Assembly: GCA_017623475.1 (NCBI GenBank)
Contig: JAGAPC010000020.1
Coordinates: 19,725-83,724, forward strand
Source: Clostridia bacterium
GTDB taxonomy: Bacteria; Bacillota; Clostridia; Oscillospirales; UBA644
Direction: 5' to 3'
Length of the DNA: 64,000 nt
The notes beneath the pieces are model-generated. The model saw only the letters and a list, made by a program, of their open reading frames with translations. It was not told the DNA's origin and did no database searches. Each line of letters begins with the position of its first letter. Within the stretch, counting starts at the first letter, position 1. This document shows, in pieces, positions 1-9,600 of the stretch. The translations under genes were made by a program, and so were the position numbers.

Positions 1-50
1 GCGTATTCCTCAATATGTTCGGCATTTAATTAGTGAAAGGGAATTTAACT

Positions 51-1439
51 ATGAGTCAAGTGAAAGTTACCGAAACCATCCTGCGGGACGCCCACCAATC
101 GCTGGTCGCCACCCGTATGACGATGGACGAAATGCTTCCCGCCCTCGACCTTTTGGATAAGGTCGGTTTTAACGCGCTGGAGGCTTGGGGCGGTGCCACC
201 TTCGATTCCTGCCTGCGCTTTTTGGATGAAGATCCCTGGCAGAGATTGCGCACCATCCGCGACCACGTAAAAAACACGAAACTGCAAATGCTTCTGCGCG
301 GACAGAACCTTTTGGGCTACCGTAATTATTCCGACGACGTCGTGGAATATTTCGTTCAGAAATCCCTCGCCAACGGCATCGACGTGATCCGTATTTTCGA
401 CGCCCTCAACGATCCCCGGAATCTGAATACTGCCGTCAAGGCGGCGGTAAAAGAGGGGGGACACGTCCAGGCGGCGTTCAGTTACACCCTGTCTCCGGTG
501 CATAACACCGAATCCTTCGTGAAATTCGCCAAACAGCTGGAGGAAATGGGAGCCTCGTCCATTTGCGTTAAGGATATGGCAGGGCTTTTGGTGCCTTACA
601 CCACCTACGAGCTGATCAAGGCGCTGAAGGAAAATGTGAAGATCCCCATCGAGCTTCATACCCACTATACCACCGGTATGGCGTCGATGGTTCTAATGAA
701 GGCGGTTGAAGCCGGTGTTGACATTATCGACACCGCATTGTCTCCCTTGTCTATGGGTACTTCCCAGCCTTCCACCGAAGTTATGGTTGCCGCACTGCAG
801 GGCACGGAATACGATACCGGGCTGGATCTGAATACCTTGAACGAGGCTGCAAAGATCTTCGCGCCTCTTCGGGAAAAATACCTCAAAAGCGGACTTCTCA
901 ATCCCAAGGTCATGGGGGTTGACGTCAACGGTCTTTTGTATCAAGTTCCCGGCGGAATGTTGTCGAACCTGGTCTCCCAGCTGAAGCAGATGGGACAGGA
1001 GGACAAATACCAAGCCGTTCTCGAGGAAGTTCCCCGGGTGCGTGCCGACGCAGGTTATCCTCCCCTCGTAACGCCCACGTCCCAAATCGTCGGAACCCAG
1101 GCGGTCTTTAACGTGATCTTCGGTCGTTACCAGAACGTATCCAAGGAATTCCGCGGATTGGTCAAGGGAGAATACGGAAAAACCCCCGTGGAGATCGATC
1201 CCGAATTCCGCAAGCAGATTTTGGGCGACGATCAACCCATTACCTGCCGTCCCGCCGATCTGATCGAGCCGGAATTGGAAACCCTGCGGGAAAAGGTCAA
1301 GCAGTACGAGGAACAGCCGGAAGACGTTCTTTCTTACGCTCTGTTTGAACAGGTTGCCACCAAATTCTTCCAAAGCCGCCAGGCGAAAAAATACGGCGTT
1401 GATTCCGTCCACGGAGCCGACGGCGTCCATCCCGTCTGA
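51..1439 (+). CDS. Oxaloacetate decarboxylase alpha / pyruvate carboxylase subunit B type carboxyltransferase
   Basis: A 462-residue cytoplasmic carboxyltransferase that moves CO2 between biotin and pyruvate/oxaloacetate. It has the HMGL-like TIM barrel with the metal-binding RDAHQS segment near residue 15, the VKDMAG segment carrying the carboxylated lysine near residue 173 and HTHYTTG near residue 202, followed by the PYC/OadA helical domain. It stops before any biotinyl domain: no AMKM motif is present, whereas full OadA is about 590-600 residues, so the biotin carrier must be a separate protein. ATG at 51 is chosen because AAAGGGA lies 8 bases upstream; a GTG at 33 would lie upstream of that ribosome site. 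Direction (decarboxylase versus carboxylase) cannot be told from sequence. Confidence 0.88.
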   Translation: MSQVKVTETILRDAHQSLVATRMTMDEMLPALDLLDKVGFNALEAWGGATFDSCLRFLDEDPWQRLRTIRDHVKNTKLQMLLRGQNLLGYRNYSDDVVEYFVQKSLANGIDVIRIFDALNDPRNLNTAVKAAVKEGGHVQAAFSYTLSPVHNTESFVKFAKQLEEMGASSICVKDMAGLLVPYTTYELIKALKENVKIPIELHTHYTTGMASMVLMKAVEAGVDIIDTALSPLSMGTSQPSTEVMVAALQGTEYDTGLDLNTLNEAAKIFAPLREKYLKSGLLNPKVMGVDVNGLLYQVPGGMLSNLVSQLKQMGQEDKYQAVLEEVPRVRADAGYPPLVTPTSQIVGTQAVFNVIFGRYQNVSKEFRGLVKGEYGKTPVEIDPEFRKQILGDDQPITCRPADLIEPELETLREKVKQYEEQPEDVLSYALFEQVATKFFQSRQAKKYGVDSVHGADGVHPV

Positions 1440-1452
1440 TTGAATTGAGAAT

Positions 1453-1486
1453 ACTCTCCCGAATTTCGGTTCGGGAGAGTTTTTAT
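1453..1486 (+). terminator. Rho-independent terminator
   Basis: A 10-bp perfect stem, ACTCTCCCGA pairing with TCGGGAGAGT, with an 8-base loop is followed by TTTTAT. It ends the carboxyltransferase transcript 14 bases after the stop codon. Confidence 0.85.
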
Positions 1487-1487
1487 A

Positions 1488-1516
1488 TTGACATTTTGCG
1501 GCAGGCGTGTTATAAT
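1488..1516 (+). promoter_or_regulatory. Consensus sigma-A promoter of the ABC exporter
   Basis: TTGACA (1488-1493), a 17-base spacer and TATAAT (1511-1516): a perfect match to the vegetative consensus. It starts one base after the preceding terminator. Confidence 0.9.
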
Positions 1517-1562
1517 AAAGAAGAGTAAAAATAAGGAAGAAAATATTGAGAGGAGAATGAAT

Positions 1563-3482
1563 ATGCCCCCGGGAGGAAGAATGCCCTACGAGCATAAAAA
1601 GGTTGCTCCGCCGAAGGATTTTTTGGATTTCTTTCGGTATTTGAAAGAGGTTTTCGGTGGATTTTTCACCCGATTTTTCTACGTCGTCACCTTGGTTTGG
1701 GCGTCGGGAAGGTGGATCATGTTCCTCCTTTCCTTTATCGCGTTGTTCCAAGGGGTTACCCCCATCCTCGGTTCTTTGATTTCCAAAAACATCTTAAACG
1801 AGCTGCAAAACGTCATCCGTCTCGGCGGACTTCCCGCATCGGATTTCTGGACGTCGCCGGTTCTTTATTTCTTGATCTTTTTCTTTTCCTATCAGCTGCT
1901 TCTTCGGATCGTAAACAACGTCAGCAGTGCCCTGAATCAGATCGCCGGGGAAAAGGTGGTTCAGCAGGTCAAGGTTCGGATCATGGAAAAATCCAAAAAT
2001 CTCGACCTTGCCTCCTTTGACGATTCCTCCTTCTACGAACGGATGGAAAACGCCAATCGGGAAGCGGGACACCGCCCTCTGCAGATCTTGTCCGAAACCT
2101 TCGGGATCGTCAGCACCGTCATCGAATTTATCAGTTACTTATTGGTGCTTCTCTCCGTCCCCGGTCTTTGGTGGTCTGCGCCCGTCGTGGTCGCCATTTC
2201 CATTCCCTCTGCGGTCATCAATTATATCTACCGCAACAAGCATTTTCGCTATCTCCGCTGGCGCTCCAAGGAACGCCGTCAGATGCACTATTATTCCGAA
2301 TTGCTCGTGGATAAAGACAAGGTCAAGGAGGTGCGCCTCTTTGATTTGGCAGACACCTTCATCGGACGCTATCTTTCGGTGTTTCGTACCTATTACGTGG
2401 GGCTTCGCCGTCTGATCGTGCAGGAAAGCGCCCTTCATATCGCCATCGCCCTGCTCTCTTGTCTGACGAACTTTACCTTTTACGCTCTGATCGCCCTCAA
2501 GGTCTTTACCGGGGATATCATGATCGGGGATTACACCCTATATACCGGCGCGATCCTGTCCGTGGCAAACTGCGTTTCCACCCTGATTAACCGTTCCGGC
2601 TCGATCTACGAGGGAACCCTGTTCATTGATAATCTGATCTCCTTCCTGAAAGAGCCCTGCACCGTCCGTTCCCCCAAAAAACCCGCCGCCCTTGTTCGGG
2701 GCATCGGACATCGGGTGGAGTTCAAAAACGTCTCCTTCCGCTATCCGGGGACCGAAAAGGACGTTCTCAAAGGCTTGAATTTCGTCCTGGAACCGGGGCA
2801 GACGATGGTATTGGTCGGCTTGAACGGCGCGGGAAAAACCACGTTGATCAAGCTCCTTACCCGACTGTACGATCCCACGGAAGGACAAATTCTTTTGGAC
2901 GGCGTGGATCTGCGGGAATACGATCTGAAGGATCTTTATCAGATGTTCGGAATCATCTTTCAGGATTTCGGCAAATACGCCGAAACGGTGGAGGAAAACG
3001 TCCGTTTCGGGGATATTCACCGAAACGCGGATCCCGACCAGATGCAAAGCGCCATCGAGCAAGCCTCTGCCAAAGAGTTCGTGGAAGCCCTGCCCGAAGG
3101 CATGAACACTCCCCTCATGCGGATTTTTGAACGCAACGGCATCGAGCTTTCCATCGGTCAATGGCAAAAATTAGCCATCGCGCGGGCGTTTTATTCCGAA
3201 TCCGACGTCTTGATTCTGGACGAACCCACCCCCTCCCTCGATCCCATCGCGGAGCAGGAAATTTTCCACCAATTCGACCAGCTTCGGGAAGGGAAGACCA
3301 CCATTTTCGTCTCCCACCGTCTTTCCAGCGCCACCGTGGCGGACACGGTTTTGGTGTTGGAAAACGGCAAGGTGGAGGAGATGGGGCACCACGATCAACT
3401 CATGGCGCAAAAGGGAAAATATTATCAACTCTTTACCACCCAGGCAGAGCGCTACCGTTCCGCCCCCGACGATAAAATTTAA
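1563..3482 (+). CDS. ABC transporter, fused permease and ATP-binding domains
   Basis: A 639-residue half-transporter of the MsbA/exporter type. About the first 340 residues form a six-helix membrane domain; the rest is the ATPase, with Walker A GLNGAGKTT near 418, Q-loop IIFQDF near 465, an LSIGQ signature near 528, Walker B LILDEP near 550 and the H-loop VSHR near 582. One half-transporter gene between its own promoter and terminator suggests a homodimer, or a partner elsewhere. Substrate is unknown. ATG 1563 is preferred over ATG 1557 because AGGAG at 1551-1555 is 7 bases upstream of it; ATG 1581 has its own GGGAGGA and cannot be excluded. Confidence 0.88.
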   Translation: MPPGGRMPYEHKKVAPPKDFLDFFRYLKEVFGGFFTRFFYVVTLVWASGRWIMFLLSFIALFQGVTPILGSLISKNILNELQNVIRLGGLPASDFWTSPVLYFLIFFFSYQLLLRIVNNVSSALNQIAGEKVVQQVKVRIMEKSKNLDLASFDDSSFYERMENANREAGHRPLQILSETFGIVSTVIEFISYLLVLLSVPGLWWSAPVVVAISIPSAVINYIYRNKHFRYLRWRSKERRQMHYYSELLVDKDKVKEVRLFDLADTFIGRYLSVFRTYYVGLRRLIVQESALHIAIALLSCLTNFTFYALIALKVFTGDIMIGDYTLYTGAILSVANCVSTLINRSGSIYEGTLFIDNLISFLKEPCTVRSPKKPAALVRGIGHRVEFKNVSFRYPGTEKDVLKGLNFVLEPGQTMVLVGLNGAGKTTLIKLLTRLYDPTEGQILLDGVDLREYDLKDLYQMFGIIFQDFGKYAETVEENVRFGDIHRNADPDQMQSAIEQASAKEFVEALPEGMNTPLMRIFERNGIELSIGQWQKLAIARAFYSESDVLILDEPTPSLDPIAEQEIFHQFDQLREGKTTIFVSHRLSSATVADTVLVLENGKVEEMGHHDQLMAQKGKYYQLFTTQAERYRSAPDDKI

Positions 3483-3495
3483 AAATAATCTTCCG

Positions 3496-3532
3496 AAAAA
3501 GAACGCCTGTGCAAACGCAGGCGTTCTTTTTG
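3496..3532 (+). terminator. Rho-independent terminator
   Basis: AAAAAGAACGCCTG pairs perfectly with CAGGCGTTCTTTTT around an 8-base loop, 13 bases after the ABC gene. The A and T flanks let it work on either strand. Confidence 0.88.
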
Positions 3533-3613
3533 ATCTGCAAAATCCCGTTGCGCGACGGAACAAAAAGTAATCAAATTTTTATGACGGTTTTGTACGAGTT
3601 TTTCGTTTTCGTC

Positions 3614-3642
3614 TTGACTTGAAGAAAAAAGACGGTTAAAAT
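3614..3642 (+). promoter_or_regulatory. Sigma-A promoter of the AraC-phosphoesterase-lipoprotein operon
   Basis: TTGACT (3614-3619), 17 bases, TAAAAT (3637-3642), with a strong purine-rich ribosome site 40 bases further on. Confidence 0.75.
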
Positions 3643-3717
3643 AATAATTGGAAGAACGATGAGAAACAAGATCAATCGCAAGGAAAGGAGAGGGTTCGTA
3701 TTCGCTGGAATTTCGTT

Positions 3718-4596
3718 TTGGATCTACGGTCGGTTTTAAATTACGTAGAAGAAAATTTCCGCAGAGATATCGGGGTAAAAGACGTCGCTTCGGTGGTCGG
3801 ATACTCTCCCCGCCATTGTAATCATTTATTTAAAAAATATTTTGGGGAAACCATCGGGGAATATCTCCGCTACCTGCGGATGAACGTCGCGCGGGAGGAG
3901 TTCGACCGGGGCGAGTTGGTCAAAACGGTTATGCGGAATCTTTCCTATAAATCGGAAAGCGCCTTTACCTCTGCCTTCCGCAGTCAGTTCGGCGTTACCC
4001 CCTCCGAATATATTAAAACCCGCAACGCCGCAACCCGATACGTCAAGTGCTACGAATGGCGGGATCGCCCGGAGAATTGGGGATCGGGCGCGAACCCCAC
4101 CTCCGACGGATTGTGGGAGTTTGCCTATTTTGTTCCGGCGGAAGGAAAATACGACTTGATGCTTTGGCGGAGCGAGAATTTTATCGCCCCCTTTACCGAT
4201 CCGATCCCGGAAGATCCCAGATGGTACTGTCTTCACCGCTATTACGGATACGGATTCCATTCCGCGGCAACCCAGCACGCCGTAAAAAGCTTTATTTGTC
4301 CTCATTCCGGCACGGTAGAGCTGTTTTTCTCCGTGGGACGGCAGATTAAGGTCATGCGGAAATCCAGCCCCTGTAAGGTAACGCTGCTTCACAACGGCGC
4401 GCCGTTGGACGATCTGAAAAGCGCGGCGCTCCTCGATACGGTCGAGCCGGTCTATCTGACCGCAACCTTAAACGTAAGGGCGGGAGATCGGATCAGCATT
4501 TTGCAGGATTCCTTGGGCAACAACTATTGGGACGGCGTAATGCTTTACCGCCAGAGAATCGGCTATCTGACCGTAGAACCCGGCAAGGAGAACTGA
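3718..4596 (+). CDS. AraC-family regulator with N-terminal HTH and C-terminal sensor-like domain
   Basis: About 292 residues with reversed AraC order: the double helix-turn-helix occupies residues 1-100 (VASVVGYSPRHCNHLFKKYF, then the second HTH ending FGVTPSEYIKTR), followed by about 190 residues rich in beta-strand and aromatics that resemble a jelly-roll ligand-binding domain. The TGA stop overlaps the ribosome site of the phosphoesterase 1 base downstream, so the two are co-translated. The start is uncertain: the strong AGGAAAGGAGAGG at 3681-3693 has no ATG, GTG or TTG at proper distance. TTG 3718 is 24 bases away; the only in-frame near-start codon at normal spacing is ATT 3700. Ligand unknown. 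Confidence 0.8.
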   Translation: MDLRSVLNYVEENFRRDIGVKDVASVVGYSPRHCNHLFKKYFGETIGEYLRYLRMNVAREEFDRGELVKTVMRNLSYKSESAFTSAFRSQFGVTPSEYIKTRNAATRYVKCYEWRDRPENWGSGANPTSDGLWEFAYFVPAEGKYDLMLWRSENFIAPFTDPIPEDPRWYCLHRYYGYGFHSAATQHAVKSFICPHSGTVELFFSVGRQIKVMRKSSPCKVTLLHNGAPLDDLKSAALLDTVEPVYLTATLNVRAGDRISILQDSLGNNYWDGVMLYRQRIGYLTVEPGKEN

Positions 4597-4597
4597 T

Positions 4598-5422
4598 ATG
4601 TATTTAAAGCCGAAAAAAATACACCTGCATTTGGGATTGGAAAAACCCCTTCGCATTTTACATCTTACCGACCTGCACCTTTCCCTGTCCGACGACCGGG
4701 ACAGTGACGAGCAACGGGAATGGGCGGCAAAGCGCCGCGAGATCTTCTTTCGGGAGGCAGAATCCCCCTCCCGGGATCCCGTAGGCTTCTTCGAGGAGGC
4801 GATGGAATACGCCAAGCAGTTCGATTATACCGTAATCACCGGCGATATTTTAGACGGCTTGGGACACGCCAACATCGAAACGGCGCGGCGCATCCTTTCG
4901 GGGAAAGAGTACTTATACTGTTTGGGAAATCACGAGTTCTGCACCATGAAATTGGATGCAAAGCCCGAGGAACGGGAATCCATCCGATCGTTGCTGAAAA
5001 CCGTCTTCCGGGGCAATCTTACCCTGGACAGTCACCTGGTGGGTGGCGTCAACCTAATTGCCGCGGACAATTCCGGCTACCGCTGGACGGAAGAGCAGTA
5101 CGAGCTTTTGCAGCAAGAGGTCGCCAAGGGCTATCCGATTTTACTCTTCACCCACAGCCCTCTGGAAAACGGAATCCGCACCCTGGATCCCGCCTTTGAC
5201 CGACGGACGGGCGTGATTTATAACCACATTGTAAAAAACTACGGGGAAGAGGCAATCCCCACCACCCGTAAGGTAACAGACTATATCGCCAATGAGCCTT
5301 TGATCAAAGCCACCTTCGGCGGTCATTTCCACGCGGACTTCGTCAACGAGTTCGGAAATAAAACCACCTATATCTTGGGCGGCTTGTTCAAGGGAATCGT
5401 CGGTGAAATCCATATTGATTAG
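4598..5422 (+). CDS. Calcineurin-like metallophosphoesterase (copy 1 of 4)
   Basis: A 274-residue predicted cytoplasmic phosphoesterase with the five metal-site blocks in order: LTDLHLS near 22, TGDILDG near 83, GNHEF near 109, FTHSP near 185 and GGHFHA near 241. Three paralogues with the same N-terminal (HxGLExPxRILHLTD) and C-terminal (KGIVGEIxID) signatures lie at 52.5-55.0 kb. It is translationally coupled to the upstream AraC gene (AAGGAG at 4587-4592) and followed by a lipoprotein gene whose ribosome site overlaps its stop. Substrate is unknown; the family includes nucleotide, phospholipid and phosphodiester hydrolases. Confidence 0.85.
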   Translation: MYLKPKKIHLHLGLEKPLRILHLTDLHLSLSDDRDSDEQREWAAKRREIFFREAESPSRDPVGFFEEAMEYAKQFDYTVITGDILDGLGHANIETARRILSGKEYLYCLGNHEFCTMKLDAKPEERESIRSLLKTVFRGNLTLDSHLVGGVNLIAADNSGYRWTEEQYELLQQEVAKGYPILLFTHSPLENGIRTLDPAFDRRTGVIYNHIVKNYGEEAIPTTRKVTDYIANEPLIKATFGGHFHADFVNEFGNKTTYILGGLFKGIVGEIHID

Positions 5423-5433
5423 GAGATATGCGT

Positions 5434-6567
5434 ATGAAACGCTTTTTATCCTTCCTTTTTATCCTTGTTTTGGCTCTTTCTTTTGCGGCCTGCGGAACCA
5501 CGGAGCAAACCCCCTCCGATTCGGTTTCCTCGACGGAAAGCACCTCGTCGGACACCCAATCCTCCGATACGGATAAAGAGCCCGAAGCCGTGGTTTATGA
5601 TCCCGACCTGGAGCATAAATTCATCGTTACCGATCAGGAAACGAAGAGCATCGTGGTTTACGATCTGAACAAGTGTAACGGAGATTTTACACAGCTCACC
5701 GACGATTCTCTCTGCATCGTGTGGGAATGGAAATGGGCGGAGGATCCCAATTCGAAATTTGTCTCACACACGGGCTTGGATTCCGCAAAATACCGCTATT
5801 CTCCGGTGTATGAAAAGGACGTCGTCGTTGCCTGCTCCTCCTCCGGCTGGGTCGGTATAATCGATTATGAAGCCCGCGCCCTTCTGTGGGAGGACGATCT
5901 GGGCGGAAGCCCCCATTCCGTGGAAATGCTGCCCAACGGTGACGTCGTCGTTGCCGACGCCTTCGCCGACCTTTCCGGAAAGAACGGACGCTTCGTATAT
6001 TACGCCCTTTCCGCAGGGGTTTTCGACGCCCCCGTCCATCAGATTTCCGGAACCTCGCCCCACGGCGTTTCCTGGGATCCGGAAGAAAACTGCGTTTGGG
6101 GCTTGGACGTGCTGGGTGTAATTTGCATCAATGTCAGCGGTATGGGGACGGAAACTGCAAAGCTGGTTCAGATCTCCGGAATGGACGTAACCTTTAAAGA
6201 CGGAAAAATCGGCGGTCACGCCCTTGCGCCCATCGGCGGAGAGCCGGGGAAATATTGGGTTTCCAACAATTCGGATCTTCAGGTCTTCGATTCCGAAACG
6301 GGAACGATTACAAACTCCTACGCAAGCAAAAAGATCCTTACCATGGCGGAAATCAAGGGGATCTGCTCCTTTGCCGACGGCACCGTGATTCAGGCGGTCG
6401 TCCATATCGGCGGCGAGTGTGATAAGTATTACAGCAACGGACTGCGCCTCATCGTCAAGGAGTTGTCCTCGGGCAAGGTGACCAAGGCGGTCGATAAGGA
6501 AATCATCGTCCCCTTCCAGCACCGCGGCTTTTATAAAGTGCAACCCTTTACCAAGGATTATCAGTAA
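5434..6567 (+). CDS. Secreted lipoprotein with predicted beta-propeller fold
   Basis: A 377-residue lipoprotein: lipobox LSFAAC after a basic-hydrophobic signal, a Ser/Thr/Asp-rich linker to about residue 55, then a domain with repeated VxDxxxxxIxxYDL and GxVVVADAF elements typical of propellers. It resembles the DUF6528 family as I remember it, but no function follows from that. ATG 5434 is chosen over ATG 5428 because AGGAG at 5421-5425 is 8 bases away. It is the third gene of the AraC-phosphoesterase operon, so it may act at the cell surface on the compound the regulator senses. Confidence 0.75.
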   Translation: MKRFLSFLFILVLALSFAACGTTEQTPSDSVSSTESTSSDTQSSDTDKEPEAVVYDPDLEHKFIVTDQETKSIVVYDLNKCNGDFTQLTDDSLCIVWEWKWAEDPNSKFVSHTGLDSAKYRYSPVYEKDVVVACSSSGWVGIIDYEARALLWEDDLGGSPHSVEMLPNGDVVVADAFADLSGKNGRFVYYALSAGVFDAPVHQISGTSPHGVSWDPEENCVWGLDVLGVICINVSGMGTETAKLVQISGMDVTFKDGKIGGHALAPIGGEPGKYWVSNNSDLQVFDSETGTITNSYASKKILTMAEIKGICSFADGTVIQAVVHIGGECDKYYSNGLRLIVKELSSGKVTKAVDKEIIVPFQHRGFYKVQPFTKDYQ

Positions 6568-6592
6568 CAAAGCAATTCCCCCGAAAATACCG

Positions 6593-6607
6593 CCGTTACT
6601 GTAACGG
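6593..6607. promoter_or_regulatory. Short perfect dyad upstream of the giant secreted protein gene
   Basis: CCGTTAC-T-GTAACGG is a 15-base palindrome 36 bases before the start codon. The one-base centre is too small for a hairpin loop, so a protein-binding site is more likely than a terminator. No recognisable promoter hexamers sit beside it. Confidence 0.3.
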
Positions 6608-6643
6608 TGTTTACATAAATATTTAAAGAGAGGAAGATTTCCT

Positions 6644-9600
6644 ATGAAAAAATGTTCAACCCTTTCGCGCCTGCTGGCGTTTGCGTTGGTCCTTTGCCTG
6701 TGCGCCGCATTCGTTCCCATGATGACCTTTGCGGAAGAAACCGAATCTGTAAGCAACGCCGACGTTTGGGACGGAACTTCCGCCAGCGAGGAACTGAAGA
6801 CCGATAGCGACGGTGCGTATCTGATTCAGTCCGCGGCAGACCTTGCCTGTTTTAGAGACACGGTCAATGACGGAACAAATTACGTTGGCAAAGTGGTAAA
6901 ACTGACCACCGACATCAACTGGAACGGCCAGGAGTGGACTTGCGGTACTTGGGGCAAATGGTTCTCCGGTACCTTGGACGGTCAAGGCCACACTCTTTCC
7001 GGGCTTCGGGTTCCCGATGCCACCAATATTACCGGGCTTTTCTCTTATGCCAGCGGTACTGCGGTAGCAATTAAAAATCTGATTTTGACCGACTATCAAA
7101 TCAACAGCACCAAGCACTACGTCGGCGGATTGTTCGGCGGAATGAACGCCAATACCACCGTAACTATCGAAAACGTCTATGTGGATGCTCAAATCAAAGG
7201 TGGATCCGCCGTCGGCGGTCTGATCGGGAACGTCCATACCGGATGTAACGTCACAATCAACAACGCCGTATTTGCCGGTAGCGTTTCGGGTACGTATCAG
7301 GTCGGTGGTATCATCGGTGGGCACCAAGTTTATAACGGAGCTCGTACTCTGACCATCAAAAATGCTTTGAATCTTGGTACCGTTTCCGCTTCCAACGATG
7401 CGGCAGGCGGTATTTTGGGATTCTATTATTCCACCACTGCGGATTCTCTTACGGTACAAAATTGTGCGAACTTGGGTACGGTTTCTTCCAAAGGAAAAAC
7501 AGGGGAGATCTGTGGTTCGTTGTCCGGATACGGTGCCACTACCGTAACTCCCGTTTCCGATGCGAAAATTTCCGAGAACATTTACAATAATGAAAACGCT
7601 CTCATCGGCGGTTCGAAAAATTATCCCATGCCTTTGGCTTCTGCCTTGTCTTTGGATCAGCAAACGCTGACAGACCTTGGCTTTGACGCCTGGACCGCAG
7701 GGGAAGATTCTCCCTTGCCTTCTTCCGTAGCAACGATGCTTTCCAATACTTCCGTTTCCGTTTCCGAATGGGATGGAGGAACGGTCAGCACCGAACTGGC
7801 AACCGATGATGAGGGCGCCTATCTGATTCAATCTGCGGCAGACCTTGCATATTTTGCTTCGGTTGTTAACGGAACCAAGGGGAACAGTTACGGTGGTAAG
7901 ATTGTCAAACTGACTACCGATATCGACTGGAACGGAAATGCTTGGGATTGCGGAACCTGGAACTATTTCTTTGCAGGCACCTTCGACGGTCAAGGACACA
8001 CTATTTCCGGTCTCCGGCTTGGAAATTCCCAAACCAGCACCGGATTTTTCTCCTATGTCAGTGGGACAGTTGCAATTAAAAATCTTGTTCTGACCGATTG
8101 CGTCATTTACGGAAATCAAAATTTTGTCGGCGGTTTGGTCGGCGGGATGCAGACCAATACTGTCCTGACCATTGGAAACGTTTATGTCAATGCTGACATT
8201 ACCGGGAATAACGGTGTCGGCGGCTTGATCGGTAACATTCACAACGGAAGCACCGTTACCGTCAACAATGCCGTGTTTGACGGTTCTGTGACCGCAATGT
8301 ATCAAGCCGGTGGTTTGGTCGGAGGTCATCAAGTGTTGAACGTCGCTCGCACCTTGACGATTTCCAATTCCCTCAATCTCGGCAGAGTGACCGCCAATGA
8401 CGCCGCAGGCGGTATCGTCGGGTTCTATAATTCTTCTACCGCAAATTCTTTGAAGGTAGAAAATTCCATGAATCTGGGCGACGTATCTGCCCAGGCGGAA
8501 TCCGGGGAAATCTACGGCGCTCTTGCCGGATACAATACCAATACGGTGACCCCCGCTTCCGATAGCGGAATTGTAAACAACGTTTATAACATCGAGAAAC
8601 CCCTCGGCGGCGATAATACGGAAAACGTACCTATGACCGCAACGGAACTTCAGAATATCAAAGTTGACGCACTGATCAATACCGGTTTTGCCGATTGGAC
8701 TTGCGTTGCTTTGAATCAAACCGAAGTCCCCATGCCGAAAACCGTAGCCACCATGCTGAATGCAAAAACATCCCTTGCCACGCAAGAAATTCCCTTCAAC
8801 CATGAAAAGGTCAAATACAACGGTCGTTGGGTAGAAAATGCAGACAGCATGGAAGGATATTGGAGTGGTGCAAATCTTGAAATCAAGTTCACCGGGTCGA
8901 TTCTTCGGGTCTCCTTAGGAACCGATGCAAAAGTCTCCGTTATTGCCGACGGCAAGGAAGCAATACTGTATCAATCCAAAGATAAGACCCTTTATTTGAG
9001 TGATCTTTTGGATTCTTCCAAAATAGAACACACGGTTTTGATCGCCATTGAAGACGATTCTGTCTCCAGTTTGAATGTCCGTAAATTTGAATTGGAAGCG
9101 GAAAAAGAAGTGAAGGATCTCGATAAGAAACCCATCGTGGAATTTGTCGGAGATTCCATCACCGCCGGCGCCTTTTGTGATCCCGAAAGCACCAACACCT
9201 TCGCCTTCCGTACCGCACAGTTGTTGAACGTGGATTACGCTCCCGTCGCGCAAGGCGGAATTGCCATTTACAGCGAAGATCGGGCGTCCATGTCCGAACG
9301 GTATTTCTGGACTGCACCTTTGGCAAGAACTGCCGTTTCCGGAGACGGAACTGATTGGGATTTCGCTCGCTATACTCCGGATCTCATCGTGATTCACTTG
9401 GGTACTAACGATCGCTCTAACGATCCTGCTACCGTTACTTCCACCTACGTGAATTTCATTCAGGACATTCGTGCCAAACGCGGAGATACCCTTCCTATCG
9501 TCATGGTAATTCCTCTCCAGGGCTTTATGAAAGATTCCATCGTTGCGGCACATACCCAATTAAACGATCCGTATACCTATTTGGTGGATGCTACCGATTA

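Noticed and set aside
6656..8803. Long antisense open frame (715 codons) in the giant secreted protein gene
   Set aside because: Shadow of the biased codons in the duplicated module; no ribosome site, no recognisable domain. The same applies to the 767-codon frame at 11375-13678.
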